From Bacillota bacterium (GTDB taxonomy: Bacteria > Bacillota > Clostridia > Oscillospirales > Oscillospiraceae), in NCBI GenBank assembly GCA_021770445.1, contig JAETQY010000001.1:1-64000 (forward strand): a stretch of DNA of 64,000 nt, in the 5' to 3' direction. Below, one piece after another: positions 8,414 to 17,092 of the stretch (its first letter is position 1; each line of letters opens with the position of its first letter). The notes beneath the pieces were generated by a model. It saw nothing but the letters and a program-made list of their open reading frames with translations. It had not been told where the DNA came from and searched no databases. The translations under genes were made by a program, and so were the position numbers.

Positions 8414-9520
8414 GTGGAAGGAAAGATACCGGCCGCAGTGATGCGGCAGACGAACCGCCGGCAGGTCTATCAGTACATATATGAAAGTGCCGGGAAGATC
8501 ACGGCCGCGGAGGTGTCCGAGGCGCTGTCCATGGAACCGGCCGCCGTGTCGGAGAGTTTGGATACTCTGGTGAAGGAGGGCCTGGTGATTGCTGGGCCGG
8601 AGGACAGCGCCTATGAGCTGGACGCTCAGGCGCTCTATGCGGTTGGAATATCCATTGAGCGCGGCGGGGTGTATATCGCTGTACTGGATATGCGGCTGCG
8701 GGAGCTGGCTAGCCGGGAGCTGACCGTCCCCTTCAGCCATACCGACGCCTACTACCGGGGTCTGGTTCAGGAGATGGAAGCCCTCTTAAATGGCTCCGGT
8801 CTGGACCGAAACCGGATGCTGGGCGTGGGAATCACCGTCCCAGGGATCATTGACCGGGGGAAGGACAAGCTGGTCATGGCGCCCACCCTGAATATTTGGG
8901 ATATCCCCCTGGAGGAGATCTACCGCCAGTTTTCCCAGTATCCTGTCTACGTGGAGAATGACGCCAACGCCAGCGGCTATTTGGAGCGCTGGTTGGACGG
9001 CGGGCAGCGGAACATGATCTATCTGTCCCTGAAGCGGGGCGTGGGTGGCGCGATCCTGCTGAGCGACAGGCAATATACTGGGGACAACGGCCGGGGCGGC
9101 GAGTTTGGCCACCTGCGGATCGTCCCTAACGGTCGCCTGTGCCACTGCGGGCGCAAGGGCTGCCTAGAGGCGTATTGCTCCGTGGACCGGCTCAGCGTCG
9201 ATTTAGGGGTCACCTTGGCGGAGTTCTTTGCCCGCCTAGAGGCGGGAGATGAGACTTTCGTCGCCGTCTGGGAGGAGTATCGGGACCACCTGACCGATGC
9301 GCTGGCCATGATCCGAATGAGCTTTGACTGCGACATTATGGTGGGCGGGGAGCTGACCGCCTATCTGGAGCCCCACCTTCCGGAGCTGTATTGGGAGCTG
9401 GGGGAGAAGGCCCTCTTTGAGGCGGACAGGATGTTCCTGCAACTGGAGCGCTATGGCCCCCATAGCGACTGTGCCGGTACGGCGCTGCGGTTTATCGACG
9501 ATTTTTTGCTCACTTTCTGA
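8414..9520 (+). CDS. ROK-family protein (repressor/sugar-kinase fold)
   Basis: 368 residues. Residues 1-70 form a winged helix (RQTNRRQVYQYIYESAGKITAAEVSEALSM), followed by an ROK actin-like ATPase domain. ROK signatures are present: VENDANASGYLE, GVGGAILLSDRQYTGDNGRGGEFGHL and the zinc-binding CHCGRKGCLEAYC. The combination of HTH plus ROK domain is that of NagC/XylR/Mlc-type sugar-responsive regulators rather than a free glucokinase. The GTG start has GGAGG 9-13 bases upstream. No sugar operon is adjacent, so its ligand and targets are unknown. Confidence 0.85.
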   Translation: MEGKIPAAVMRQTNRRQVYQYIYESAGKITAAEVSEALSMEPAAVSESLDTLVKEGLVIAGPEDSAYELDAQALYAVGISIERGGVYIAVLDMRLRELASRELTVPFSHTDAYYRGLVQEMEALLNGSGLDRNRMLGVGITVPGIIDRGKDKLVMAPTLNIWDIPLEEIYRQFSQYPVYVENDANASGYLERWLDGGQRNMIYLSLKRGVGGAILLSDRQYTGDNGRGGEFGHLRIVPNGRLCHCGRKGCLEAYCSVDRLSVDLGVTLAEFFARLEAGDETFVAVWEEYRDHLTDALAMIRMSFDCDIMVGGELTAYLEPHLPELYWELGEKALFEADRMFLQLERYGPHSDCAGTALRFIDDFLLTF

Positions 9521-9526
9521 GACGGC

Positions 9527-9552
9527 AAAAGGCCCCCGTACGGGGGCCTTTT
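9527..9552. terminator. Bidirectional terminator between ROK and aldo/keto reductase genes
   Basis: A 26-base perfect palindrome with A4 and T4 ends around GGCCCCCGTACGGGGGCC. It sits between the convergent genes and can serve both strands. Confidence 0.85.
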
Positions 9553-9553
9553 G

Positions 9554-10687
9554 TTATAGTCCCAGCTTGGTGGAGAAGTCGGCCAGAGCCTCAGAGATTT
9601 TGATCTGCTGGGGGCAGACCGCCTCACAGCTGCGGCAGGCCAGGCAGGCGGAGGGCTTTTTCTCCGCGGGGAGCTGACCGATCCGCATAGGGGCGATGAA
9701 GCCGCCGCCGGTGAAGGTAAATTCATTGTACAGCTCCAGCAGCATGGGGATGTCCAGCCCCTGGGGGCAGTGGGTGGTGCAGTACCGGCAGGCGGTACAG
9801 GGGACCGAGGTCCGCCCGGTCATGCTGTCGGCGACGGCCAGCAAAGTCTTGCGCTCCTGTTCAGACAGGGGCTTTTCCTGGGCGAAGGTGTGCAGGTTGT
9901 CCTCCACCTGTTCCATGGTGGACATGCCGGACAGGGTGACCGTCACCGAAGGGATAGACTGGATAAACCGGAAAGCCCAGGCGGGGACGCCCTCGTCGGG
10001 CCGCAGCTCCTTCAGCCGGGCGGCGTACTCGTCGGGCAGCTTGGCCAGCTTGCCGCCCCGGAGGGGCTCCATCACCCACACAGGGATGTTCCACTCCTTG
10101 AGCAGCTCCACCTTGGCCCTGGCGTTCTGAAAGTCCCAGTCCAGCCAGTTGAGCTGGATCTGGCAGAACTCCATGTCCTTGCCGTAAGCCTCCAGAAAGC
10201 GCCGCATGGTGTCCAGATCGCCATGGGCGGAGAAGCCCAGATGACGTATCTGTCCCGCTTTTTTCCGGGCCATGAGGGACTCGTAGATATGAAATTTGGG
10301 GTCTAAGTAGGCGTCGATGTTCATCTCGCAGACGTTGTGGAAGAGATAGAAGTCGAAGCAGTCCACCTGGCACTTTTCCAGCTGCTTGTCGAAAATTTCC
10401 TCCACCTTGTCCATGTTGGACAGGTCGTAGCCCGGGAACTTGGTGGCCAGGTAGAAGCTGTCCCGGGGATACTGTTTCAAGATGCAGCCTAAAACCCACT
10501 CGGAGTTGCCAGCGTGGTAGCCCCAGGCGGTGTCGTAGTAGTTGACCCCGGCCTCCATAGCTTTCGCCACCAGCTTGGCGGCCTCCGCCTCGTCGGGCTT
10601 GGCGTCGTTCCCGTCCACGGTGGGCAGGCGCATACAGCCGAAGCCCAGGGCGGACAGCTTCACATTCTGAAATTGCTTGTAGATCAT
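9554..10687 (-). CDS. Aldo/keto reductase with C-terminal 4Fe-4S ferredoxin domain
   Basis: 377 residues. The N-terminal aldo/keto reductase barrel is clear (LGFGCMRLPTVDG, DTAWGYHAGNSEWVLG with catalytic Asp/Tyr, ATKFPGYDL). The C-terminal part has two cysteine clusters, CTACRYCTTHCPQG and CLACRSCEAVCPQQ, typical of a dicluster ferredoxin. This architecture is common in anaerobes and implies electron transfer between NAD(P)H or a carbonyl substrate and ferredoxin; the substrate is unknown. It is divergent from a MerR gene and has a MerR-type 19-bp-spacer promoter, so it is likely induced by the MerR ligand. Confidence 0.9.
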   Translation of the reverse strand: MIYKQFQNVKLSALGFGCMRLPTVDGNDAKPDEAEAAKLVAKAMEAGVNYYDTAWGYHAGNSEWVLGCILKQYPRDSFYLATKFPGYDLSNMDKVEEIFDKQLEKCQVDCFDFYLFHNVCEMNIDAYLDPKFHIYESLMARKKAGQIRHLGFSAHGDLDTMRRFLEAYGKDMEFCQIQLNWLDWDFQNARAKVELLKEWNIPVWVMEPLRGGKLAKLPDEYAARLKELRPDEGVPAWAFRFIQSIPSVTVTLSGMSTMEQVEDNLHTFAQEKPLSEQERKTLLAVADSMTGRTSVPCTACRYCTTHCPQGLDIPMLLELYNEFTFTGGGFIAPMRIGQLPAEKKPSACLACRSCEAVCPQQIKISEALADFSTKLGL

Positions 10688-10702
10688 AAAACCATCCTTT
10701 CA

Positions 10703-10731
10703 TTGACGAATCGAGACGCAGAGGCTATAAT
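10703..10731 (+). promoter_or_regulatory. Sigma-A promoter of the merR-type gene
   Basis: TTGACG, 17-base spacer, TATAAT. The start point lies about 65 bases before the merR ATG, and the MerR operator at 10760-10779 is downstream of it, so bound MerR could repress its own gene. Confidence 0.75.
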
Positions 10732-10751
10732 AGCCCTGTAAGTGTGAAACG

Positions 10752-10782
10752 ATTATACAACTTAAAGCCAACTTTAAGTCAA
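10752..10782 (-). promoter_or_regulatory. MerR-type promoter/operator of the aldo/keto reductase gene
   Basis: On the minus strand TTGACT and TATAAT are separated by 19 bases, the overlong spacer diagnostic of MerR-activated promoters. The spacer and the end of the -35 contain a perfect dyad, ACTTAAAG-N4-CTTTAAGT (10760-10779). In the MerR mechanism, the activated regulator twists this spacer so RNA polymerase can bind both elements. Confidence 0.85.
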
Positions 10783-10802
10783 GCCTTTTTGGGGGAGATA
10801 TT

Positions 10803-11252
10803 ATGTTTTATACCATTGGAGAGATGGCCCAGAAGCTAAACGTGGCCCCGTCCACCCTGCGCTACTACGACAAGGAGGGGCTGCTGCCCTTTGTAGAGCG
10901 GTCCAGCGGGGGCATCCGTATGTTCAAGGACGAGGATATGGATTGGCTGCGGATGCTGGGCTGTCTGAAAAAGGCGGGCATGCCGCTGAAGGAGATCAGG
11001 ACCTTTATGGACTGGTCCCGCCAGGGGGACACCACCATCGGACAGCGGCTGGACCTGATTGAAAAGCAGCGCCAGTCGGTGCTGGACCAGCAGAAGCAGC
11101 TGGAGGACACCCTGCTCATGCTGGACTACAAGCGGTGGTACTACCAGACCGCCCAGGAGGCGGGCACCTGCGCCGTCCACGACGCCATGCCGCTGGATCA
11201 GATCCCGGAGCGGTTCCGGCCGCTGAAAGAGGAGTGGAAGAAGGAGCAATGA
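10803..11252 (+). CDS. MerR-family transcriptional regulator
   Basis: 149 residues: N-terminal MerR helix-turn-helix (MFYTIGEMAQKLNVAPSTLRYYDKEG), wing, then a dimerisation coiled coil (about residues 85-115). No conserved metal-binding cysteine pair is present in the C-terminus, arguing for an organic or aldehyde-type effector as in the AdhR/NmlR-like branch rather than a metal. A MerR-type promoter for the divergent aldo/keto reductase gene is its obvious target. Its stop overlaps the next start (ATGA), so it is translationally coupled to the methyltransferase gene. Confidence 0.9.
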   Translation: MFYTIGEMAQKLNVAPSTLRYYDKEGLLPFVERSSGGIRMFKDEDMDWLRMLGCLKKAGMPLKEIRTFMDWSRQGDTTIGQRLDLIEKQRQSVLDQQKQLEDTLLMLDYKRWYYQTAQEAGTCAVHDAMPLDQIPERFRPLKEEWKKEQ

Positions 11253-11992
11253 GCGTAAATAATATGAACAACGAGTATGACAACGAAAGATTTTTTGACC
11301 AGTATGCCCAAATGCCGAGGAGCAAAGAGGGATTGGCGGCGGCGGGGGAGTGGCATCAGCTGAAGCCGCTGTTTCCGCCGCTTCAAGGCAAGACGGTCCT
11401 GGACCTGGGCTGTGGATACGGCTGGCACTGCCGGTTTGCCGCGGAGCAGGGGGCTGTGCGGGTATTGGGCATCGACCTGAGCAAGAAAATGATTGCTGAG
11501 GCAGAAAAGTGCAATTCGGAGCCGGAAATTGAGTACCGCGTCTGCGGAATCGAGGAGTACGAGTACCCGGAGAGCGCGTGGGACTGCGTGGTCTCCAATC
11601 TGGCTCTGCACTACGTTGAAGATATCGGGCAGGTATTCCAGAAGGTTTGCCAGACCTTGACGCCGGGCGGGATTTTCCTCCTGAACATGGAGCACCCGGT
11701 CTTTACCGCCGGCGTGGGCCAGGATTGGCTCTATACTGAGGACGGAAAACCACAATGCTGGCCAGTGGATCAATACTTTATGCCCGGAGAGCGGAAGACC
11801 CATTTTTTAGGGTGTGACGTGGCAAAGCATCACCACACACTAACGCAGATTCTGATGGGACTACTGAACAGCGGGTTTACCCTGGAGGCGGTAGAGGAGG
11901 CCCAGCCCTCCGAGGATATGCTGGACCTGCCCGGGATGCGGGACGAGCTGCGCCGGCCGATGATGCTGTTAGTGAGAGCGAGAAAAACTTAA
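11249..11992 (+). CDS. Class I SAM-dependent methyltransferase
   Basis: 247 residues. The Rossmann-fold SAM motifs are visible: KTVLDLGCGYGWHCRFA (motif I), VLGIDLSKKMIAEA (motif II) and WDCVVSNLALHYVED (motif IV), as in UbiE/Methyltransf_11 small-molecule methyltransferases. The start overlaps the merR stop by four bases. The frame is open upstream, but those codons run through merR in another frame, so the ATG with AAGGAG is preferred. The substrate cannot be inferred. Confidence 0.85.
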   Translation: MSVNNMNNEYDNERFFDQYAQMPRSKEGLAAAGEWHQLKPLFPPLQGKTVLDLGCGYGWHCRFAAEQGAVRVLGIDLSKKMIAEAEKCNSEPEIEYRVCGIEEYEYPESAWDCVVSNLALHYVEDIGQVFQKVCQTLTPGGIFLLNMEHPVFTAGVGQDWLYTEDGKPQCWPVDQYFMPGERKTHFLGCDVAKHHHTLTQILMGLLNSGFTLEAVEEAQPSEDMLDLPGMRDELRRPMMLLVRARKT

Positions 11993-12003
11993 AGGAGGGC
12001 GCT

Positions 12004-14370
12004 ATGAGCGAACTGTTTGAAAAATCCATGGTCACACTGGAGCTGCCCCGAGTGCTGGAGCTACTGTCCCAGTGCGCCGTGACGGACGAGGGCCGGGAGC
12101 GGGCGCTAGAGCTGCGGCCCATGGACGATATCGACGACGTGCGCCGGGCTCAGGCGGAGACCACCGCGGCAGTCAAGCTGCTGGTCCTCCGGGGGACGCC
12201 CGGCTTCGCGGGGATCAAGCCGGTGGCGGCCAGCCTCCAGCGGGCGGACATGGGGGGCAGCCTGAACACCCGGGAGCTGCTGGAGATCGCCGCTGTCCTC
12301 CGGGCGGCCCGCACCGCCTCCGAGTACGGGGCGGGGGAGGAGAAGACCCCCATCTCCCACCTGTTCCGAGCCCTGACCACTAACCGTTTTCTGGAGGACA
12401 CCATCACCAATTCCATCGTGGGGGAGGACGAGCTGGCCGACTCCGCCAGCCCGGAGCTGGCCTCCATCCGCCGGCACATGCGGGCCACGGAGTCCAAGGT
12501 GCGGGACATTCTGCAAAAGCTGATCTCCTCCAACCAGTCCAAGTATTTGCAGGAGAGCATCATCACCATCCGCTCCGACCGGTACGTGGTGCCGGTGAAG
12601 TCGGAGCACAAAAACGCCATCCCCGGCCTGGTCCACGACGTGTCCTCCTCCGGCTCCACTTTCTTCATCGAGCCTATGGGGGTGGTGAAGGCCAACAACG
12701 AGCTGCGGGAGCTGCTGGCCAAGGAGAAGAAGGAGATCGAGCGGATTTTAGCCGAGCTGTCCGCCCAGTGCGCCGCCCACAAGGAGGATATCTCCGAGGA
12801 CTACCAGCTCCTCATCTGGCTGGACGCCATCTTCGCCCGGGCCAAGCTGTCCTGTAAGCTGGAGTGCACCGAGCCGCGCCTGTCCGACAAATATCTCCAC
12901 CTGCGGGAGGCGAGACACCCCCTGCTGGACCAGAAGAAGGCGGTAGCCAACGATCTGGAGCTGGGGGAGCACTTCGACACCCTGGTCATCACCGGCCCCA
13001 ACACCGGCGGCAAGACAGTCACCCTGAAAACCCTGGGCCTGATCACCCTCATGGCCCAGTGCGGCCTCCACATCCCGGCGAAAGACGACTCCACCGTCCG
13101 CATTTTCTCCCGGGTGCTGGCCGACATCGGCGACGAGCAGTCCATCGCCCAGTCCCTGTCCACCTTCTCCTCCCACATGACCAACATCGTGGGCATCCTG
13201 GCCGAGGCGGATGACAATACCCTCATCCTCTTTGACGAGCTGGGGGCGGGTACCGACCCGGTGGAGGGGGCCGCCCTGGCCGCCGCCATCATTGAGAGTG
13301 CCCGAGGCATCGGGGCCCAGGTGGCGGCCACCACCCACTATGCCGAGCTGAAGGTGTACGCCATGACCACCCCCGGGGTGGAGAACGCCTCCTGCGAGTT
13401 CAACGTGGAGACCCTGGCCCCCACCTACCGGCTGGTGCTGGGCATTCCCGGTAAGTCCAACGCCTTTGCCATCTCCCGGCGGCTGGGGCTCCCCGAGTAT
13501 ATCATCGAAAAGGCCGCCGCCCGTCTGGACGCGGAGAACGTCCGGTTTGAGGACGTGCTCACCCGTCTGGACCAGCAGCGGCAGGAGATGGAGAAGGAGC
13601 GGGCGGAGGCCCGGCGGCTCAAGCTGGACATGGAGCAGTCGGCGGAGAAGGCCCGGGCGTACCGGGAGAAGCTGGAAGCCGAGCGGGCCAAGGTAGTGGA
13701 GAAGGCCAATGCCGAGGCCCGGGCCATCATCGAGGAGGCCCGGGCGGCCAGCGACCTGGCCATCAACGAGCTGAAAGAGCTGAAAAAGCGCCAGGACCTG
13801 GACTGGCAACAGGTGAACGACGGCCGGGCGGAGGCCCGCCGTTTGCTCAACGAGGCGGAGCGGAACCTTGGGGGCTCCGCCCCGGAGGTGGAGGCCCCGC
13901 CTCCCACCCGGCCCGCGAAAGTAGGGGACACGGTGGAGCTGGTGTCCATGGGCACCAAGGCCACGGTGCTGTCGGTGAACAAGGACGGTACCCTTCAGCT
14001 CCAGGCGGGCATTTTGAAAATCTCCGCCAAGCAGGAGGAGGTCCGGGTGGTGGAGGGGGAGACCCAGGCTCAGAAGGAGACCCGGCGCATCATCGCCAAG
14101 GCGGAGCACACTCTACGCACCGCCGCCGTCCCCTCCCAGATCGACCTGCGGGGCATGATGACTGACGAGGCCATCGCCAACCTGGAGCGCTTTTTGGACA
14201 CCGCCATGATGGGCAAGCTGGAGACCGTCACCATCATCCACGGCAAGGGCACCGGCGCCGTGCGCACCGCCGTGCGGACTTATCTCAAGCGCAGCCGCTA
14301 TGTGAAGGCCTTCCGACCCGGCCGCTACGGCGAAGGGGAGGACGGCGTCACCGTGGCAGAGCTGAAATAA
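12004..14370 (+). CDS. mutS2: MutS2 family endonuclease/ATPase
   Basis: 788 residues, full length. An N-terminal core/lever region is followed by the ATPase with Walker A GPNTGGKT (residues 331-338), the ILFDELGAGTDP Walker B/signature region, a long charged coiled coil (about 510-640, KERAEARRLKLDMEQ onwards) and a C-terminal Smr nuclease domain (SQIDLRGMMTDEA, VTIIHGKGTGAVR). MutS2 lacks the mismatch-reading domain; in Firmicutes it suppresses recombination and rescues collided ribosomes. The ATG lies 11 bases after the methyltransferase stop with AAAGGAGGG upstream, so it may be cotranscribed. Confidence 0.95.
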   Translation: MSELFEKSMVTLELPRVLELLSQCAVTDEGRERALELRPMDDIDDVRRAQAETTAAVKLLVLRGTPGFAGIKPVAASLQRADMGGSLNTRELLEIAAVLRAARTASEYGAGEEKTPISHLFRALTTNRFLEDTITNSIVGEDELADSASPELASIRRHMRATESKVRDILQKLISSNQSKYLQESIITIRSDRYVVPVKSEHKNAIPGLVHDVSSSGSTFFIEPMGVVKANNELRELLAKEKKEIERILAELSAQCAAHKEDISEDYQLLIWLDAIFARAKLSCKLECTEPRLSDKYLHLREARHPLLDQKKAVANDLELGEHFDTLVITGPNTGGKTVTLKTLGLITLMAQCGLHIPAKDDSTVRIFSRVLADIGDEQSIAQSLSTFSSHMTNIVGILAEADDNTLILFDELGAGTDPVEGAALAAAIIESARGIGAQVAATTHYAELKVYAMTTPGVENASCEFNVETLAPTYRLVLGIPGKSNAFAISRRLGLPEYIIEKAAARLDAENVRFEDVLTRLDQQRQEMEKERAEARRLKLDMEQSAEKARAYREKLEAERAKVVEKANAEARAIIEEARAASDLAINELKELKKRQDLDWQQVNDGRAEARRLLNEAERNLGGSAPEVEAPPPTRPAKVGDTVELVSMGTKATVLSVNKDGTLQLQAGILKISAKQEEVRVVEGETQAQKETRRIIAKAEHTLRTAAVPSQIDLRGMMTDEAIANLERFLDTAMMGKLETVTIIHGKGTGAVRTAVRTYLKRSRYVKAFRPGRYGEGEDGVTVAELK

Positions 14371-14374
14371 AACT

Positions 14375-14405
14375 GTAGGGGCCGCCCCCCTGGGCGGCCC
14401 CTTTT
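14375..14405 (+). terminator. GTAGGGGC repeat copy B acting as mutS2 terminator
   Basis: The stem GGGGCCGCCC/GGGCGGCCCC is followed by TTTT immediately after the mutS2 stop. It is the same family as the repeats at 4980, 14418 and 38739, here doing double duty as an intrinsic terminator. Confidence 0.75.
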
Positions 14406-14417
14406 CTATGGAGAGGC

Positions 14418-14443
14418 GGGCGGCCGTGGGCGGCCGCCCCTAC
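14418..14443 (-). repeat. GTAGGGGC palindromic repeat, copy C (inverted)
   Basis: Read on the minus strand it begins GTAGGGGCGGCCGCCC, the same first 16 bases as copy A. It directly abuts the stop codon of the minus-strand gene ending at 14444. Confidence 0.6.
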
Positions 14444-15874
14444 TCAAAACTGGTACAGAAGAAGATACTGCGTCTCGCCATCCAGAGAGCTGGCTTCGAT
14501 ACTGATGGTATTGTCGTTCTCCCAGACGATGCCGCCCTCGTGGAGGTTCTCATAGCCCTCCCGGTCGAAAGCGATGAAGGTCATCTCTTCCAGATCAATG
14601 ACACCCAGTTGAGAGATTCCAAATCCTCCGGTTTCGGGGTCCTTGGCGTAGTAGAGCAGCTTGCTGCCGGAGGGGTTGAGCCAGAAATCAATGTTCTTCT
14701 GGAACGTAAAATTCTCCAGTACGGTCCGCTCCCCGGTAACCAGGTTGATGAGACAGGCAGAGCCGTCCTGCCCGATCTCCATAGCCCAGCCGCCGTAGAA
14801 CGGGATTATGCCATAGGGGTCCTCGTCCTGTTCGTTGTAGATGGGGGACTCTTTCAGGGTCTGGACCGCCCGGCCGGTGGGGATGTCGTAAACCCAGCTG
14901 GCGACGGCCTCGCAGTCGTAGTCCGGTGTGTAGGTGTAGACGCGGAGAACCAGGGTGTCGTCATCCACGAATATTCCAAATTCCGCGCCCGCGCCGCCCA
15001 AGGTGCTCACGTCGGTGAGGGTCCGGGTCTCCCGGTCGTACAGCCACTCCCGGCCGTTGGGGTACTGGGCGCTGGCCCGGCCGGTAATCAGGGCCCGGTT
15101 GGCGTTGGGGGACCAGATGGAGCCGTCGGAGTCGGTCAGAATGGCCGGGTCCACGCCGGCGAACAGCTCCTCAGTCTCGCCGGTGTCCAGGTGGTAGAGC
15201 AGGGAAGTCTCGGTGTACTCCATCTGCCGCCCCTGGGATACGCAGAGCAAGAGGGCGTCGGTGCGTCCGGAAAAGGCTCTTACATACCACTGGTCCTCCG
15301 GCTGGGTGTCCACGCCGAGGGGGGTGCCTTTGAAGGGGTACAGCACCCCGTCCCGGATGTACCAGTACAGCTCCCCCCGGTAGCGGACGCCGCCGTAGGT
15401 CACATCCATCTGCTGGGTGTGCAGATCGATCTCCACCGGGACAAGTTCATTGTCCTTGATCTCCCAGAATTTAGCGTCCTCCAGCGTGCGATGGTCCTCG
15501 CTCCAGGTCAGGTCGGTGAGCAGGTCGCCGGAAAGGCTGTAATACTTATCCATTTTGATATACTGGGCCTTGACCAGCTCTCCGATGTCCGCCTTGCTGA
15601 TGTCGGGGCCCTCCGGTTTGGCGCTGCTGTTGGGCACCTGTTCCCGCTCCTCCATGCGGAAGAAGGACAGCACCGCTGTGCGCAGCTCCGGGCTGGCCGC
15701 GAAAGCGACGGTGAACAGGCAGGCGATTGTCAGGGCCGCCGCCAGGGCGACGGTAAGCACCCGGCGGGCCGGGGTGTACTTTTTCTTTATGTTTTTCTGA
15801 TTCATAATGCGCTCCTTTAATGCGTCGTCTGGGACGATTCGGTCCATCGCCCGACGGTAATCGTTGATGTTCAA
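14444..15874 (-). CDS. Probable anti-sigma factor / membrane-anchored sensor
   Basis: 476 residues with a short cytoplasmic N-terminus (about 40 residues), one transmembrane helix (VLTVALAAALTIACLFTVAF, about 38-57) and a large extracellular part with repeated beta-strand units (for example DGSIWSPNANRALITG, DDDTLVLRVYTY, GSKLLYYAKDPETGG) resembling a beta-propeller. It starts at TTG, overlapping the stop of the ECF sigma gene (TTGA), with GGAGGG upstream. Position and topology indicate an anti-sigma factor for that sigma. No known zinc anti-sigma motif is seen. The inducing signal is unknown. Confidence 0.7.
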   Translation of the reverse strand: MNINDYRRAMDRIVPDDALKERIMNQKNIKKKYTPARRVLTVALAAALTIACLFTVAFAASPELRTAVLSFFRMEEREQVPNSSAKPEGPDISKADIGELVKAQYIKMDKYYSLSGDLLTDLTWSEDHRTLEDAKFWEIKDNELVPVEIDLHTQQMDVTYGGVRYRGELYWYIRDGVLYPFKGTPLGVDTQPEDQWYVRAFSGRTDALLLCVSQGRQMEYTETSLLYHLDTGETEELFAGVDPAILTDSDGSIWSPNANRALITGRASAQYPNGREWLYDRETRTLTDVSTLGGAGAEFGIFVDDDTLVLRVYTYTPDYDCEAVASWVYDIPTGRAVQTLKESPIYNEQDEDPYGIIPFYGGWAMEIGQDGSACLINLVTGERTVLENFTFQKNIDFWLNPSGSKLLYYAKDPETGGFGISQLGVIDLEEMTFIAFDREGYENLHEGGIVWENDNTISIEASSLDGETQYLLLYQF

Positions 15875-16347
15875 TATGATCCCTCCAGTTCGATCTTCAG
15901 CAGCTCCCGGCCCCGTTTCAGCCGCATTTTTACTGCGGACTGCCCCAGCTTGAGAATCTCGGCGATTTCCGCCACCGAGTACCCCTCATAGTAGTGGAGA
16001 TGGATGGGGAGCTTGTACTGTTCCGGCAGGGCCATGACTGCGTCAAGGGCTTCCCGCTCCTGAGCCGGGGCGGCCAGGAGGACGTCCTCCAGCCCGGTGA
16101 CCTGTTTCCGCCAGATTCCCCGGAGCTGGTCCCGGCACAGATTGGCCGTCACCCGGAGGAGCCATCGTTTTTTGTGATCCTCGCCGGTGAAGGCGGGAGC
16201 GCAGCAGAGCAGACGGACAAAGACCTCCTGGGTCACGTCCTCCGCGTCGGCGGGCCGGCCCAGATAGACCAGGGCCAGCCGGTAGACCGCCGCGCTGTAT
16301 GTATCGTAAGCTGTTTCAAATTCGTCAGCGCTGACTGTTTGTCTCAT
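15871..16347 (-). CDS. ECF-family RNA polymerase sigma factor
   Basis: 158 residues with sigma region 2 (YSAAVYRLALVYLGRPADAEDVTQEVFVRLL) and region 4 (LPEQYKLPIHLHYYEGYSVAEIAEILKLGQSAVKMRLKRGRE, a helix-turn-helix). The ATG at 16347 has AAAGGAGG at ideal spacing; an in-frame ATG six codons upstream would place the ribosome site inside the gene and is rejected. It overlaps the downstream anti-sigma gene. The cognate promoter probably lies in the AT-rich 16350-16500 region. Confidence 0.9.
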   Translation of the reverse strand: MRQTVSADEFETAYDTYSAAVYRLALVYLGRPADAEDVTQEVFVRLLCCAPAFTGEDHKKRWLLRVTANLCRDQLRGIWRKQVTGLEDVLLAAPAQEREALDAVMALPEQYKLPIHLHYYEGYSVAEIAEILKLGQSAVKMRLKRGRELLKIELEGSY

Positions 16348-16693
16348 CGTTTGGCCTCCTTTCACAGGTAAAACGATTTGGGGTGGGAGAGGGTCACATG
16401 GGAAGAGAAAAATTTATGATATTTCTTCCATTTTCTCATAGAATGGAGAAAAAAGGAATAGGGCGGGACAGTTTTGGGGAAATAATCAGTGTTCCGGTCT
16501 GCATCAGGGCGAAACTCCCGGGAAAAACGGCAAAAGTTTTATGTTTGTGACAAATGCGGTTTTATTGGGAAAATTGGTCGATAAACTTCTAAATCGGCAA
16601 TTCTCCCAGCTTAAATGGAAAAAATAGGGCAAAAAATGAAATTTATCCCGTAAAAGCAGGTGAAAAAACCGGTAATATTTGTGCAATTGTCCA
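16348..16693. other. AT-rich intergenic region between the sigma gene and HPr
   Basis: About 350 bases markedly poorer in G and C than the flanking genes. No convincing open frame with a ribosome site, no stable RNA and no perfect long repeat was seen. It must contain the minus-strand promoter of the ECF sigma operon, possibly autoregulated; I could not identify that promoter confidently. Confidence 0.4.
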
Positions 16694-16723
16694 TTGACGA
16701 AACAGGGATAAATCTGCTATGCT
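16694..16723 (+). promoter_or_regulatory. Sigma-A-like promoter of the HPr gene
   Basis: TTGACG, 18-base spacer, TATGCT, placing the start about 35 bases before the HPr ATG. Confidence 0.6.
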
Positions 16724-16761
16724 TATCCCACATCCTAATGAATAGGGCGGAGGTACGCGAT

Positions 16762-17025
16762 ATGTATAGTCAGGAAGCCGTCGTAAACAACCAGGTCGGT
16801 CTCCACGCCAGACCCGCTACATTTTTCATCCAGAAGGCCAACGAGTTCAAGAGCTCCATCTGGGTGGAGAAGGAAGAGCGCAAGGTCAACGCGAAGAGTC
16901 TGCTGGGCGTTCTGTCCCTTGGCATTGTGAAGGGCACTCCCATCAAGCTGATCGCTGATGGCGCCGACGAGAAGGAAGCGGTAGAGGCTCTCTACAAGAT
17001 GATCTCTTCCGATTTCTCCGAGTAA
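16762..17025 (+). CDS. ptsH: HPr-family phosphocarrier protein
   Basis: 87 residues, normal HPr size. Both regulatory sites are present: His15 in GLHARPATFF (phosphorylated by enzyme I) and Ser46 in NAKSLLGVLSLG (phosphorylated by HPr kinase in Firmicutes). It carries phosphate to PTS sugar permeases and serves in carbon catabolite control. ptsI is not adjacent, and a strong terminator isolates the gene, so it is monocistronic. The presence of His15 distinguishes it from Crh, but a second HPr-like gene elsewhere is possible. Confidence 0.9.
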   Translation: MYSQEAVVNNQVGLHARPATFFIQKANEFKSSIWVEKEERKVNAKSLLGVLSLGIVKGTPIKLIADGADEKEAVEALYKMISSDFSE

Positions 17026-17040
17026 ACACCCCAATCATGA

Positions 17041-17067
17041 AAGGCGCCGCAATGCGGCGCCTTTTTT
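17041..17067 (+). terminator. Intrinsic terminator after HPr
   Basis: AAGGCGCCGC pairs with GCGGCGCCTT across a 3-base loop, ending in six T. Confidence 0.9.
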
Positions 17068-17092
17068 GATGTTGCAGAAGGGAGGGGATACC

